Source of the DNA: an uncultured Flavobacterium sp.
Lineage (GTDB): Bacteria; Bacteroidota; Bacteroidia; Flavobacteriales; Flavobacteriaceae
DNA: 64,000 nt
Direction of reading: 5' to 3'
NCBI RefSeq assembly: GCF_951805225.1
Contig: NZ_OX638201.1
Coordinates: forward strand, 4,030,001-4,094,000
The notes under the pieces: generated by a model
Told to the model about the DNA's origin: nothing
What the model saw: only the letters and a program-made list of their open reading frames with translations
Databases searched by the model: none
Translations under genes and position numbers: made by a program
In this document: positions 18,003-26,427 of the stretch, piece by piece
Layout: each line of letters starts with the position of its first letter
How positions within the stretch are numbered: position 1 is the stretch's first letter

Positions 18003-19148
18003 CTAAAATCGGTCAATCGCTTCTTGTACTTTTTCTTCTTTTACACACAGTGAGAATCTAATATATCCTTCACCATTGCTTCCGAAGATCGTTCCCGGTG
18101 TGATGAAAATGTGTTTCTCGTATAATATTTCGTCAATGAACTTTTCTGATGATTCAATTCCTTCCGGAAGTTTCGCCCAAACAAAAAGTCCAACACCTTC
18201 TTTATAAACTTTGCAACCTAATTTTTCTGCTAGTTTTTCTGTTAATTCACGGCGGCGTCTGTAAATTTTATTTTGATCTTCGAACCAAGATTTATCGCAA
18301 TTCAACGCTGCAACTGCACCTTTCTGAATTCCGTAGAACATTCCGCTGTCCATGTTACTTTTTACTTTTAGAACCGCATCGATAATTTCAGGATTTCCCA
18401 AAACCATTCCAACTCTCCAACCTGCCATGTTGAATGTTTTACTAAGTGAATTCAATTCCAAAGCCACTTCTTTTGCTCCTTCAACTTGCAATAAACTCAT
18501 TGGATTATCATTCAAAACAAAACTATACGGATTGTCGTTGATCAATAATATGTTGTGTTTTTTAGCAAAAGCAACCAATTTTTCAAATAACACTAAACTT
18601 CCTCTCGCTCCTGTTGGCATGTGCGGATATCCCAGCCACATAATTTTTACTTTCGAAAGATCTAATTTTTCCAAAGCTTCAAAATCCGGCTCCCAGGCAT
18701 TTGCTTCTTTTAGATCATAATAAACCGGAACCGCTCCAACCAAATTAGTTACCGATGTATAAGTTGGATAACCTGGATTCGGAATTAAAACGTGATCGCC
18801 TTCATTTAAAAAAGCTAACGAAATGTGCATAATTCCTTCTTTCGAACCCATCAAAGGCAAAATCTCGTTATTCGGATTTAACTCAACACCAAACTGATTC
18901 TGATAAAAATCTGCCATCCCTTTTCTCAATTCCGGTAATCCCTGATAGCTTTGATAACCATGTCCGTTTTCGTCTTGAATTGCTGCAGCGACTGCTTCAA
19001 TTACTGCTTTCGACGGACTCAAATCAGGGCTTCCGATTCCCATATTGATGATAGATTTTCCTTCAGATTGTAGTTGACGAACTTCTCTCAATTTTGATGA
19101 GAAGTAGTATTCTTCAACTGTATCTAATCTTTTTGCTGTTGTAATCAT
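18003..19148 (-). CDS. Class I/II PLP-dependent aminotransferase (aromatic or aspartate type)
   Basis: This is a 381-residue fold-type I aminotransferase. The PLP Lys is K237 in NSLSKTFNMAGWRVG, and NPGYPTY (124-130) and INDNPYSF (203-210) are also present. Members of this group include aspartate, prephenate and LL-diaminopimelate aminotransferases. The operon position between pheA and tyrA suggests that it makes Phe and Tyr from phenylpyruvate and 4-hydroxyphenylpyruvate, but the substrate is inferred from context. An 88-bp spacer of CTTTAGGC-type repeat phrases separates it from pheA. Confidence 0.9.
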   Translation of the reverse strand: MITTAKRLDTVEEYYFSSKLREVRQLQSEGKSIINMGIGSPDLSPSKAVIEAVAAAIQDENGHGYQSYQGLPELRKGMADFYQNQFGVELNPNNEILPLMGSKEGIMHISLAFLNEGDHVLIPNPGYPTYTSVTNLVGAVPVYYDLKEANAWEPDFEALEKLDLSKVKIMWLGYPHMPTGARGSLVLFEKLVAFAKKHNILLINDNPYSFVLNDNPMSLLQVEGAKEVALELNSLSKTFNMAGWRVGMVLGNPEIIDAVLKVKSNMDSGMFYGIQKGAVAALNCDKSWFEDQNKIYRRRRELTEKLAEKLGCKVYKEGVGLFVWAKLPEGIESSEKFIDEILYEKHIFITPGTIFGSNGEGYIRFSLCVKEEKVQEAIDRF

Positions 19149-19236
19149 TTTTTTCTGCTTTAGGCTTTAAGCTGTATGCTTTAGGCACTTTTTATTTTGG
19201 ACTTTTTGGCTTTCGACTTTCTAACTTTAAGACTAC

Positions 19237-20064
19237 TTAAGGTTTGGTGTTTTTATATTCTCCTAAAACCTTTAAATACTCTGCCATTATATTTAATAAA
19301 GATTTGGCTTTTGCAAAATCTTCGTATTTCTCGAATGTTACATCTACGAAAAATGAATATTTCCAAGGTGTTTCAATTTTTGGAAGCGATTGAATTTTTG
19401 TCAAATTCAGTTTGCAATCGCTCATTACATTCAAAACTGCTGCTAAACTTCCTCTTTTGTGATCTAATTCAAATTTGATTGATGCTCTGTTGATTTCGTT
19501 TTCCGGCAAAAATGAATTCTGCTTTTTGATAATCACAAAACGAGTCATATTGTTTTTAATCGTTTGAATTTCCGGTGCGATAATATCAAGATCATACATT
19601 TCCGAAGCTACTTTACTTCCAATTGCTGCGATTCCGGTTAGTTGTTTTTCCTGAATTCTTCTTGCTGTTTCAGCGGTATCTTTGTCTTCAACCAACTTAA
19701 TGTTCGGATATTGTTTTAAGAAATCCATACATTGCAAAATTGCCATTGGATGTGAATGAACTTCTTTTATATCTTCAATTTTCTGACCTTTTAAAGCCAT
19801 TAAATTTTGACTAATATTTAAATAATGCTCTCCAATTATGTGTAAATTATTCTTGTCAATCAAAGCATAATTCGGAATAATTGGCCCTGCAATCGAATTT
19901 TCAATCGCCATAACTGCTTGATCAGTTTTTCCGGAAAGCAAGCTATCAATTAATTCTTCAAAAGATAAACATTCATCAATTTCCACATTTTCAGAGAAAT
20001 ACTCTTTCACAACCTGATGATGAAATGAACCTTTTATACCTTGTATTGCAATTTTAGTTGTCAT
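19237..20064 (-). CDS. pheA: Prephenate dehydratase
   Basis: PheA decarboxylates and dehydrates prephenate to phenylpyruvate. The 275-residue protein has a catalytic domain (about 1-180), with IENSIAGPI and the TRF motif T174-R175-F176, followed by an ACT domain from about residue 194. In the ACT domain the usual ESRP Phe-binding motif is replaced by QSLP (225-228), so feedback inhibition may differ. It is the first structural gene of the operon and begins 15 nt after a terminator preceded by a Phe/Tyr-rich leader peptide, which is the layout of transcription attenuation. Confidence 0.95.
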   Translation of the reverse strand: MTTKIAIQGIKGSFHHQVVKEYFSENVEIDECLSFEELIDSLLSGKTDQAVMAIENSIAGPIIPNYALIDKNNLHIIGEHYLNISQNLMALKGQKIEDIKEVHSHPMAILQCMDFLKQYPNIKLVEDKDTAETARRIQEKQLTGIAAIGSKVASEMYDLDIIAPEIQTIKNNMTRFVIIKKQNSFLPENEINRASIKFELDHKRGSLAAVLNVMSDCKLNLTKIQSLPKIETPWKYSFFVDVTFEKYEDFAKAKSLLNIMAEYLKVLGEYKNTKP

Positions 20065-20070
20065 ATATTC

Positions 20071-20099
20071 AAAAAAAAATCCTGATTTGCATCAGGATT
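20071..20099 (-). terminator. Attenuator terminator in the pheA leader
   Basis: On the minus strand AATCCTGAT (20099-20091) and ATCAGGATT (20086-20078) form a 9-bp perfect stem with a 4-nt loop, followed by a run of U (20079-20071). The pheA start is at 20064. A terminator just before a start codon has regulatory meaning rather than ending a gene. Confidence 0.88.
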
Positions 20100-20154
20100 G
20101 TATATTAGTTTTATTTGTCTTTTAAATTTTCTCAAATAACCATAGCACAATCCT
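20094..20154 (-). promoter_or_regulatory. Antiterminator pairing of the pheA leader RNA
   Basis: AGGATTGT within leader codons 20-22 (positions 20154-20147) is exactly complementary to ACAATCCT (20101-20094), which covers the 5' arm of the terminator stem. Pairing of the two would exclude the terminator. Confidence 0.7.
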
Positions 20155-20212
20155 CACTTCTACTAAAGAAGAAATAAAAAGAGTTGCTAAAATAAAAACG
20201 GTTATTAGACAT
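20132..20212 (-). CDS. Phe/Tyr-rich leader peptide of the aromatic amino acid operon
   Basis: This small frame encodes 26 residues, MSNNRFYFSNSFYFFFSRSE followed by DCAMVI. Six Phe codons (6, 8, 12, 14, 15, 16) and two Tyr codons (7, 13) are clustered within eleven codons. Stop TGA lies at 20134-20132, 33 nt before the terminator stem. A ribosome stalled for charged Phe-tRNA or Tyr-tRNA would free the AGGATTGT segment in codons 20-22 to pair with the terminator 5' arm. The arrangement matches classical leader-peptide attenuation as in enterobacterial pheL. The peptide itself is not expected to have another role. Confidence 0.85.
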   Translation of the reverse strand: MSNNRFYFSNSFYFFFSRSEDCAMVI

Positions 20213-20460
20213 TTTGTTTGTGTTTTTCAATAAATTCTCTGCGAATGTATAAATTATTTTTACTGCACCAAAAAAAATAATGCATTTTATGAAACAAAAA
20301 AGGATTTCTTAACAAATTTAGCAGCTTTTGTATGATAATATAAAAAAACAGCCTTAAAATGCGATATAGACAATTGGTTTTTAGTGAGGTACTAAGGTTC
20401 TGAGTTTCTAAGCTACTAATTTTTCGCCATGAATTCACGAATTAGCGCAAATTATTGTGG
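20213..20460. other. Spacer between CBASS locus and pheA leader
   Basis: This stretch contains a possible -7 element TAAATTTG (minus strand, 20320-20313) that could start the leader transcript. It also has a dispersed-repeat phrase GAATTCACGAATTAGCGCAA (about 20431-20450) next to the end of the effector gene. No credible gene is seen. A 77-codon frame here overlaps the leader and is rejected. Confidence 0.5.
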
Positions 20461-21228
20461 TTATTTAATTTTATGATTCTTTTTCATTTCATTCCATTCA
20501 ATAGATAATTCATCATTCATTTTACTGAATAAACAAGAGTCTAAAGGAATAGAACTGTAGGATAAAGATTTTTCATAACTAATAACGTTATCTATTATTA
20601 AAAATTCTCTTTTTAGTTTCTTGGTTGAACTAAATATTTTTTTGAAATTCAAGAATACGAATTCTACATTTCTATTTAATCGATATAATTTATTAGTTTC
20701 ATTCAAAACACTAAGAGGAAGCGTCAATAATAATACTTCGACAACTATACCATTGGGTGCTGATAAAATTACCAACCAGATTACCAACCAGATTACAATT
20801 GTATAAGTCAATTGTTTAGTTAACATTTTCGATGTGATTGATTTAGTAAAAAATGAATTTTCAAAACAGTTTACACCTAGTTTATAAATTCCATTATTTA
20901 TTTCCTCATTTGTAAAATAACCTTGTGAATTTGCATCAGCCAATTTTGTACTTAGGCTATTATCAACAAAATCATTTTTTCGTTGAAGTTCCGCTCGATG
21001 ATAAATGTGATTTTGAATGATTTCTATAATAAAATAAGTCACCGCAAAAAATGCAAGTACCTTTGATAATGTAGTAGATATATTTGGATTTATGGTTGAT
21101 CTAAAATTATTAATAATTATAAGTAAAACTGATATAAATGTGGATATAATTAAAATCCAACTCAAACCGCTAGACAACTTATTTACGATTTTATAAATTT
21201 TATCGTGTGGTACTTTCTTTTTCATCAT
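20461..21228 (-). CDS. Four-transmembrane CBASS effector (S-4TM-like)
   Basis: This is a 255-residue membrane protein with two helix pairs: residues about 22-41 and 53-72, then 140-156 and 159-177. A charged helical linker separates the pairs, and a long C-terminal cytoplasmic helical region follows. This topology matches predicted pore-forming S-4TM effectors of CBASS, which open membranes when bound by a cyclic nucleotide signal. I do not recognise the exact family from sequence alone. It starts inside the end of the E2-like gene (29-bp overlap), so the two are translationally coupled. It is the last gene of the cassette. The start could also be the second Met. Confidence 0.72.
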   Translation of the reverse strand: MMKKKVPHDKIYKIVNKLSSGLSWILIISTFISVLLIIINNFRSTINPNISTTLSKVLAFFAVTYFIIEIIQNHIYHRAELQRKNDFVDNSLSTKLADANSQGYFTNEEINNGIYKLGVNCFENSFFTKSITSKMLTKQLTYTIVIWLVIWLVILSAPNGIVVEVLLLTLPLSVLNETNKLYRLNRNVEFVFLNFKKIFSSTKKLKREFLIIDNVISYEKSLSYSSIPLDSCLFSKMNDELSIEWNEMKKNHKIK

Positions 21229-21643
21229 TATTTTTTTTTATGTTATCGTGGCTAGCCTCTGGACCGTACCAAATATCTGTTTCTAACCAAACTTCATAAA
21301 AGTACAACCAAGCGGACGTTATAGGTAAAATATATTTTGCTATCAATTTATCTTTTGACCAATTAAAATCTTTTGGATGATAAAGACAGAGAGTTTCTGT
21401 TCTTTCATAGAAATGAGGTGGTTTATCAACTAATTTTGGACTCAATATTTTAACTTTTGGTCTAAAATTACCACAGTATGTGATTTCTACCTTAAATTTT
21501 CTAAATTCCGGTTTAGGTTGAAGTTCTCCAACAAATTTAACTTCGCTGTTAGACTTTTTAGTAACTTTAAATTGAGGATAAAGTGATTTCATCGCACCAA
21601 TTTGTATATCAACTTTAGTTGATTTATTTCTATATATCGCCAT
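21200..21643 (-). CDS. CBASS E2-like (ubiquitin-conjugating enzyme-like) protein
   Basis: The preferred start is the Met at 21643 (MAIYRNKSTK), 147 residues, overlapping the CD-NTase stop by 14 bp. A longer frame from 21676 is possible. The core reads HFYERTETLCLYHPKDFNW, where the Cys of LCLY (residue 86) is the likely catalytic Cys. The stretch SAWLYFYEVWLET follows. This is typical of E2-like proteins in type II-short CBASS, which lack E1 and JAB partners. Family knowledge says such E2 proteins covalently modify the CD-NTase to set its activity. The setting between a CD-NTase and a membrane effector supports the call strongly. Confidence 0.82.
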   Translation of the reverse strand: MAIYRNKSTKVDIQIGAMKSLYPQFKVTKKSNSEVKFVGELQPKPEFRKFKVEITYCGNFRPKVKILSPKLVDKPPHFYERTETLCLYHPKDFNWSKDKLIAKYILPITSAWLYFYEVWLETDIWYGPEASHDNIKKNNDEKESTTR

Positions 21644-22598
21644 AAAAACCTTTTGAAGCTGGAATGTTTTTTCCAATTGAATTTGAAATAAAACCAGATG
21701 GAGTAGATTTTAAAATACCATCAGATAAATTTTGAGAAAATGTTTTTGCTTCATTTATATCTGATATTGTAAATTCTTTACCAAATATTTCTTTCCAAAT
21801 TTGTATTGCTTCTACATTTTCTTTTTTATCTAAATGCTCTTTTGCTTTATTTAGTTTTTCCTTTACATTTTTCACTTTTTTAATTCCTTCATCAAAATGA
21901 TTTTCTGTTTTGAATTTTATTTTATTTAAATAATATTCGGCGTTATCAAACCAAAGTCTAATACCTTCTTCAAAATTGGAAAAATTATTAATATGGAAAT
22001 AACTAACAACTGTTTCTTCAATGTGAAAAGAAGGAAGCAACTTTTTATTTTCCCTATTCCAATATTTTATCGCTTTAACTAAACACTTTATATTATATCC
22101 ATTATTTCGGTTTGAATCATTCAGATTATTAGTTAATTCTTGTGGGTTACTGAATATCCAGGAATCTAAATCATAATTAGGTATTAAGTAACCTCCATAT
22201 TTTTGTTTAAAACTTGGCAAAACATCAAAATTTATCTTACTTAGTGTAATTGTGACGCAAGGTCTGTCTTGCGTTACTTTACCTTCGTAGTGAGATATAG
22301 AATTTAGTTTGTTTTTTATTTTAGTTAATACAGCTTGTGGTTTTGGTAGGTTTCCAAATTCGTCTAACCATTTTTCTTCGTTTAAAACTGCAAAAATATC
22401 AACATCATCTAAAGGCCTGATAATTGTTTCTCTCTCATATGAACCATTTACAAATGTGCAATCAATATTTAATTCATTCTCTGCTTTTGTAAGATGACCA
22501 TCAAGGTAATTTGTAGACGTTTCAATATATTCTTCTTGTCTGTCAGTAACTGATATATTATCAATCATCTTTTGGATTGATTGTAAAAGTGTAGCCAT
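21630..22598 (-). CDS. CD-NTase (cGAS/DncV-like nucleotidyltransferase) of a CBASS locus
   Basis: This is a 322-residue SMODS-type nucleotidyltransferase that would make a cyclic di- or trinucleotide after phage infection. The signature GSYERETIIRPLDDVDIF gives G52-S53 and the metal-binding D65-x-D67. The third acidic residue is D125 in KINFDVLPSF. A helical C-terminal half follows, as is usual. It is the first gene of a three-gene overlapping cassette (CD-NTase, E2-like, membrane effector), which makes this a type II-short CBASS. The clade and signal molecule cannot be assigned by eye. The cassette sits between two housekeeping loci, which suggests acquisition by transfer. Confidence 0.88.
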   Translation of the reverse strand: MATLLQSIQKMIDNISVTDRQEEYIETSTNYLDGHLTKAENELNIDCTFVNGSYERETIIRPLDDVDIFAVLNEEKWLDEFGNLPKPQAVLTKIKNKLNSISHYEGKVTQDRPCVTITLSKINFDVLPSFKQKYGGYLIPNYDLDSWIFSNPQELTNNLNDSNRNNGYNIKCLVKAIKYWNRENKKLLPSFHIEETVVSYFHINNFSNFEEGIRLWFDNAEYYLNKIKFKTENHFDEGIKKVKNVKEKLNKAKEHLDKKENVEAIQIWKEIFGKEFTISDINEAKTFSQNLSDGILKSTPSGFISNSIGKNIPASKGFYGDI

Positions 22599-22693
22599 AT
22601 TTTCTTAATTTTTTCTTAAAAGTTCAAACAACACACAGCTAATCTGGATGTTTTCTACATTTAAATTCATCTTTATAAACTCTTATTTTTTAT

Positions 22694-22729
22694 CTAAAAA
22701 AAGCAGCTATCATTACAATAACTGCTTTC
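22694..22729 (-). terminator. Intrinsic terminator after nrdA
   Basis: GAAAGCAG and CTGCTTTTTTT, read on the minus strand, form a stem with a U-tract about 60 bp after the nrdA stop. It separates nrdA from the CBASS genes. Confidence 0.75.
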
Positions 22730-22788
22730 TATAATTTAAAGATATAAATCTTTCTTCTTTATTCTATTCTCTTTCTTCTAATGAAAAA

Positions 22789-25188
22789 TTAAGAACCACA
22801 CATTTCACAATCTTCAGGATCTCCGGCTTGTGCTTTTAGCAACATAGCTTTGTAATCTTCAATGCTGATAGATTCTGTTTCCGGAACCAAAACTGCTGCC
22901 GGTGCATCTTCTTCTTTTTTATCGTTGTTTAATGTGAATTTAATCGCATCAACCGCGGATTTTGTTCTTAAGTAATACATTCCTGTTTTTAAACCTGATT
23001 GCCAAGCATAGAAGTGCATTGACGTAAGTTTAGAATAGTTTGCATCTTGCATGAACAAGTTCAATGATTGTGATTGGTCAATGAAATAACCTCTTTGACG
23101 TGACATATCGATAATGTCTTTCATCGACATTTCCCAAACTGTTTTGTAAAGATCTTTCAGGTCTTGCGGGATAATATCAATGTTTTGAACAGATCCGTTA
23201 TGACGCATGATTTCTTGTTTCAATGTTTCGTCCCATAAACCTAGTTTTACTAAGTCTTCTAGTAAGTGTTTGTTTACTACGATGAATTCTCCAGACAATA
23301 CACGACGTGTGTAAATGTTTGATGTATATGGTTCGAAAGCTTCGTTGTTTCCAAGGATTTGTGAAGTCGAAGCTGTTGGCATTGGCGCAACTAATAATGA
23401 GTTACGAACTCCATGTTCCATTACTTCTTTTCTTAATGAAGCCCAGTCCCAACGCCCAGATAATTCTTCATCTTTCATTCCCCACATATTGTACTGGAAT
23501 TCTCCTTGTGACATTGGAGATCCAGCAAATGTAGAATATGGTCCTTCTTCTTTTGCCATTTCCATAGAAGCGGTTACGGCTGCGAAGTATAATGTTTCGA
23601 AAATTTCCTGATTTAATGCTTTTGCTTCATCACTTGTAAACGGCATACGCAACATGATAAAAGCATCTGCCAAACCTTGCACTCCTAATCCTACCGGACG
23701 GTGACGCATGTTTGAGTTTTCAGCTTCTTTAACCGGATAGTAGTTTCTGTCGATTACTTTGTTCAGGTTACGAGTTACACGTTTTGTAACATTGTAAAGC
23801 GCTTCGTGATCAAATTTACCGTTGTCAATAAACATTGGTAACGAAATTGAAGCTAAGTTACAAACCGCGATTTCATCTTTAGAAGTAAACTCCATAATCT
23901 CTGTACACAAGTTTGATGAACGAATTGTTCCTAAGTTCTTGTGATTTGATTTACGGTTTGCTGCATCTTTGTACAACATATAAGGAGTTCCAGTTTCGAT
24001 TTGTGATTCAAGGATTTTCTCCCATAATTCACGAGCACGAATGGTTTTTCTACCTTTTCCTCTAAATTCATAATCCAAATACATTGTTTCGAATTCTTCT
24101 CCGTAAACATCGTATAATCCAGGACATTCATTAGGACACATTAAAGTCCATGATGCATCTTCCTGAACACGTTTCATGAATAAATCAGATGTCCACATTG
24201 CGAAGAATAAATCACGTGCACGCATTTCTTCTTTTCCTGTGTTTTTCTTTAAATCCAAAAAGTCGAAGATATCAGCATGCCAGGTTTCGATGTAAATCGC
24301 AAAACTTCCTTTACGTTTTCCACCACCTTGATCTACGTAACGAGCCGTATCGTTGAAAACTCTCAACATCGGAACGATTCCGTTTGAAGTTCCGTTTGTA
24401 CCACGAATGTAAGATCCTGTTGCACGAACGTTATGAATAGAAAGACCAATTCCTCCCGCTGATTGCGAAATTTTAGCCGTTTGTTTTAATGTATCATAAA
24501 TACCATCAATACTATCATCCTGCATTGCCAAAAGGAAACAAGAAGACATTTGTGGTTTTGGAGTTCCTGCATTAAACAACGTTGGCGTTGCATGCGTAAA
24601 GAACTTTTTAGACATTAAATCGTAAGTTTCAATTACTGATTTTAAATCGTCAAGGTGAATACCAACCGAAACACGCATCAACATATGTTGTGGTCTTTCT
24701 ACGATTTTACCGTTTATTTTAAGCAAATATGAACGCTCTAAGGTTTTGAAACCAAAGTAATCATAATTGAAATCTCTTGTATAAATGATATGTGAATCAA
24801 GGAAAGCAGAGTTTTCCTGAATTACGTTGAATACTTCATCCGAAAGTAATGGCGCTTCTTGTCCATTTCTTGGATTAACGTAGTTATACATATCTTTCAT
24901 CGTCTCTGAGAACGACTTCTTAGTATTTGAATGTAGATTCGAAATTGCCACACGTGCTGCTAATTGTGCATAATCAGGATGCGCAATTGTCATAGAAGCC
25001 GCCGTTTCTGCCGCAAGATTATCTAGTTCAGAAGTTGAAACCCCATCATATAATCCTTCGATAACTCTCATCGCTACCTTAACAGGATCTACAAGCTCAT
25101 TCAAGCCGTAACACAATTTTTTGATTCTTTCTGTAATCTTATCAAACATTACGGGCTCTTTGTGGCCATCTCTTTTTACTACATACAT
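22789..25188 (-). CDS. nrdA: Ribonucleoside-diphosphate reductase, alpha subunit (class I)
   Basis: The large subunit reduces ribonucleoside diphosphates to deoxyribonucleotides. The start at 25188 (MYVVKRDGHKEPV) begins directly with the ATP-cone allosteric domain. The frame is open 13 codons further, but those residues look like leader. The 799-residue protein shows the substrate-site Cys in SSCFLLAMQDD, NLCTEIMEF with the catalytic Cys and Glu, CNLASISL, and a C-terminal redox pair CEMCGS that accepts electrons from thioredoxin. It follows nrdB by 261 bp of spacer with several hairpins. Confidence 0.96.
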   Translation of the reverse strand: MYVVKRDGHKEPVMFDKITERIKKLCYGLNELVDPVKVAMRVIEGLYDGVSTSELDNLAAETAASMTIAHPDYAQLAARVAISNLHSNTKKSFSETMKDMYNYVNPRNGQEAPLLSDEVFNVIQENSAFLDSHIIYTRDFNYDYFGFKTLERSYLLKINGKIVERPQHMLMRVSVGIHLDDLKSVIETYDLMSKKFFTHATPTLFNAGTPKPQMSSCFLLAMQDDSIDGIYDTLKQTAKISQSAGGIGLSIHNVRATGSYIRGTNGTSNGIVPMLRVFNDTARYVDQGGGKRKGSFAIYIETWHADIFDFLDLKKNTGKEEMRARDLFFAMWTSDLFMKRVQEDASWTLMCPNECPGLYDVYGEEFETMYLDYEFRGKGRKTIRARELWEKILESQIETGTPYMLYKDAANRKSNHKNLGTIRSSNLCTEIMEFTSKDEIAVCNLASISLPMFIDNGKFDHEALYNVTKRVTRNLNKVIDRNYYPVKEAENSNMRHRPVGLGVQGLADAFIMLRMPFTSDEAKALNQEIFETLYFAAVTASMEMAKEEGPYSTFAGSPMSQGEFQYNMWGMKDEELSGRWDWASLRKEVMEHGVRNSLLVAPMPTASTSQILGNNEAFEPYTSNIYTRRVLSGEFIVVNKHLLEDLVKLGLWDETLKQEIMRHNGSVQNIDIIPQDLKDLYKTVWEMSMKDIIDMSRQRGYFIDQSQSLNLFMQDANYSKLTSMHFYAWQSGLKTGMYYLRTKSAVDAIKFTLNNDKKEEDAPAAVLVPETESISIEDYKAMLLKAQAGDPEDCEMCGS

Positions 25189-25226
25189 AAGCTTACCTAT
25201 TTTAGTTATTGAAAAAATGAAAGACA

Positions 25227-25437
25227 CTGGAATAACGAATTCCAGGACTTAAACATTGCGTGTTTTAAAATTATTTTTTGAGAATTGTAGGATTCTCAAT
25301 AGTTATCTGTTTCCAGTCTGAAAAAAGACCGAAAAGGCATTAAAAATTGTTATTGAATCGACGATTTGGGATGAAGATTCAATCTTAAAAAATCTACTGT
25401 TAATCTTTTTTAGCGTTTCTTAGATCACGCTAAAAAT
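25227..25437 (-). other. nrdB-nrdA spacer with three hairpins
   Basis: Three short inverted repeats are visible: CTGGAAT/ATTCCAG at 25227-25245, TTGAGAAT/ATTCTCAA at 25278-25299 and TTTTTAGCG/CGCTAAAAA at about 25409-25437. The last, just after nrdB, may be a weak terminator or an mRNA-stabilising stem. No gene is present. Confidence 0.55.
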
Positions 25438-25449
25438 ATTTTTTGTTGT

Positions 25450-26427
25450 CTAAAAATCTGCATCAAATGAAATTTTCTGAGCATCACTATCTGTGTTCAT
25501 AACACCTGATTTTTGATACTCTGCAACACGTTTTTCAAAGAAATTAGTTTTTCCCTGAAGAGAGATCATGTCCATGAAGTCAAACGGATTCGCTGATCCA
25601 TAAACACGTTCGCAACCTAATTCTACTAATAATCTATCTGCAACAAATTCCAGATATTGTGTCATTAAAGTAGCATTCATACCAATTAAACTTACCGGAA
25701 GAGATTCTGTAACAAACTCTCTTTCGATATCTAAAGCGTCAACAATAATTTCTTTAATTCTGTCTTTTGGTACTTTATTAATCAAGTGATGATTGTGTAG
25801 GTGAACTGCAAAGTCACAGTGTACACCTTCGTCACGAGAAATCAACTCGTTAGAGAAAGTTAAACCTGGCATTAAACCACGTTTTTTCAACCAATAAATA
25901 GAACAGAAAGCTCCTGAAAAGAAAATTCCTTCAACTGCTGCAAAAGCAATTAGTCTTTCAGCAAACGAATCAGATTCGATCCATTTTAAAGCCCAATCTG
26001 CTTTTTTCTTAATTGCAGGAAAAACTTCCAAAGCATTAAACAATTCTGCTTTCTCTGCTTCATCTTTCACGTAAGTGTCAATTAATAGAGAATAAGTTTC
26101 ACTATGAATGTTTTCCATCATGATTTGGAAACCATAGAAAAATTTCGCCTCAGCATATTGAACTTCATTTACAAAGTTCTCAGCAAGGTTTTCATTTACA
26201 ATTCCGTCAGAAGCTGCAAAAAATGCTAATATATGTTTAATGAAATATCTTTCGTCGTCACTTAACTTATTATTCCAGTCTGTCAAATCCTGGTGCAAAT
26301 CGATTTCTTCAGCAGTCCAAAAACTAGCTTCCATCTTTTTGTACCATTCCCAAATATCATGATGTTTAATTGGAAAAATAACGAAACGATTTTTATTTTC
26401 TTGTAATATTGGCTCGACTTGTGACAT
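25450..26427 (-). CDS. nrdB: Ribonucleoside-diphosphate reductase, beta subunit (class I)
   Basis: The small subunit carries the metal centre that generates the radical for NrdA. The 325-residue protein has the ferritin-like ligand pattern of the family: FWTAEEIDL, MENIHSETYSLL, FAAVEGIFFSG and SRDEGVHCDFAVHL. It also ends with a Phe-rich tail, FDADF, that would dock on NrdA. Length is typical. It lies upstream of nrdA on the same strand and is probably co-transcribed, despite the long spacer. Confidence 0.95.
   Translation of the reverse strand: MSQVEPILQENKNRFVIFPIKHHDIWEWYKKMEASFWTAEEIDLHQDLTDWNNKLSDDERYFIKHILAFFAASDGIVNENLAENFVNEVQYAEAKFFYGFQIMMENIHSETYSLLIDTYVKDEAEKAELFNALEVFPAIKKKADWALKWIESDSFAERLIAFAAVEGIFFSGAFCSIYWLKKRGLMPGLTFSNELISRDEGVHCDFAVHLHNHHLINKVPKDRIKEIIVDALDIEREFVTESLPVSLIGMNATLMTQYLEFVADRLLVELGCERVYGSANPFDFMDMISLQGKTNFFEKRVAEYQKSGVMNTDSDAQKISFDADF

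Noticed and set aside
20205..20438. 77-codon reading frame upstream of pheA
   Set aside because: It overlaps the start of the Phe/Tyr leader in another frame and covers the likely promoter. No conserved sequence features are visible.
21644..21676. Longer start for the E2-like protein
   Set aside because: It would overlap the CD-NTase gene by 47 bp. The Met at 21643 gives a short coupled overlap and keeps the full E2 core.
23307..24131. Reading frames of 66-98 codons within nrdA
   Set aside because: They lie in other frames of a strongly conserved gene and show no protein-like signals.
25189..25227. Upstream start for nrdA (13 extra codons)
   Set aside because: The extra residues are not typical, and the ATP-cone begins at the Met at 25188.
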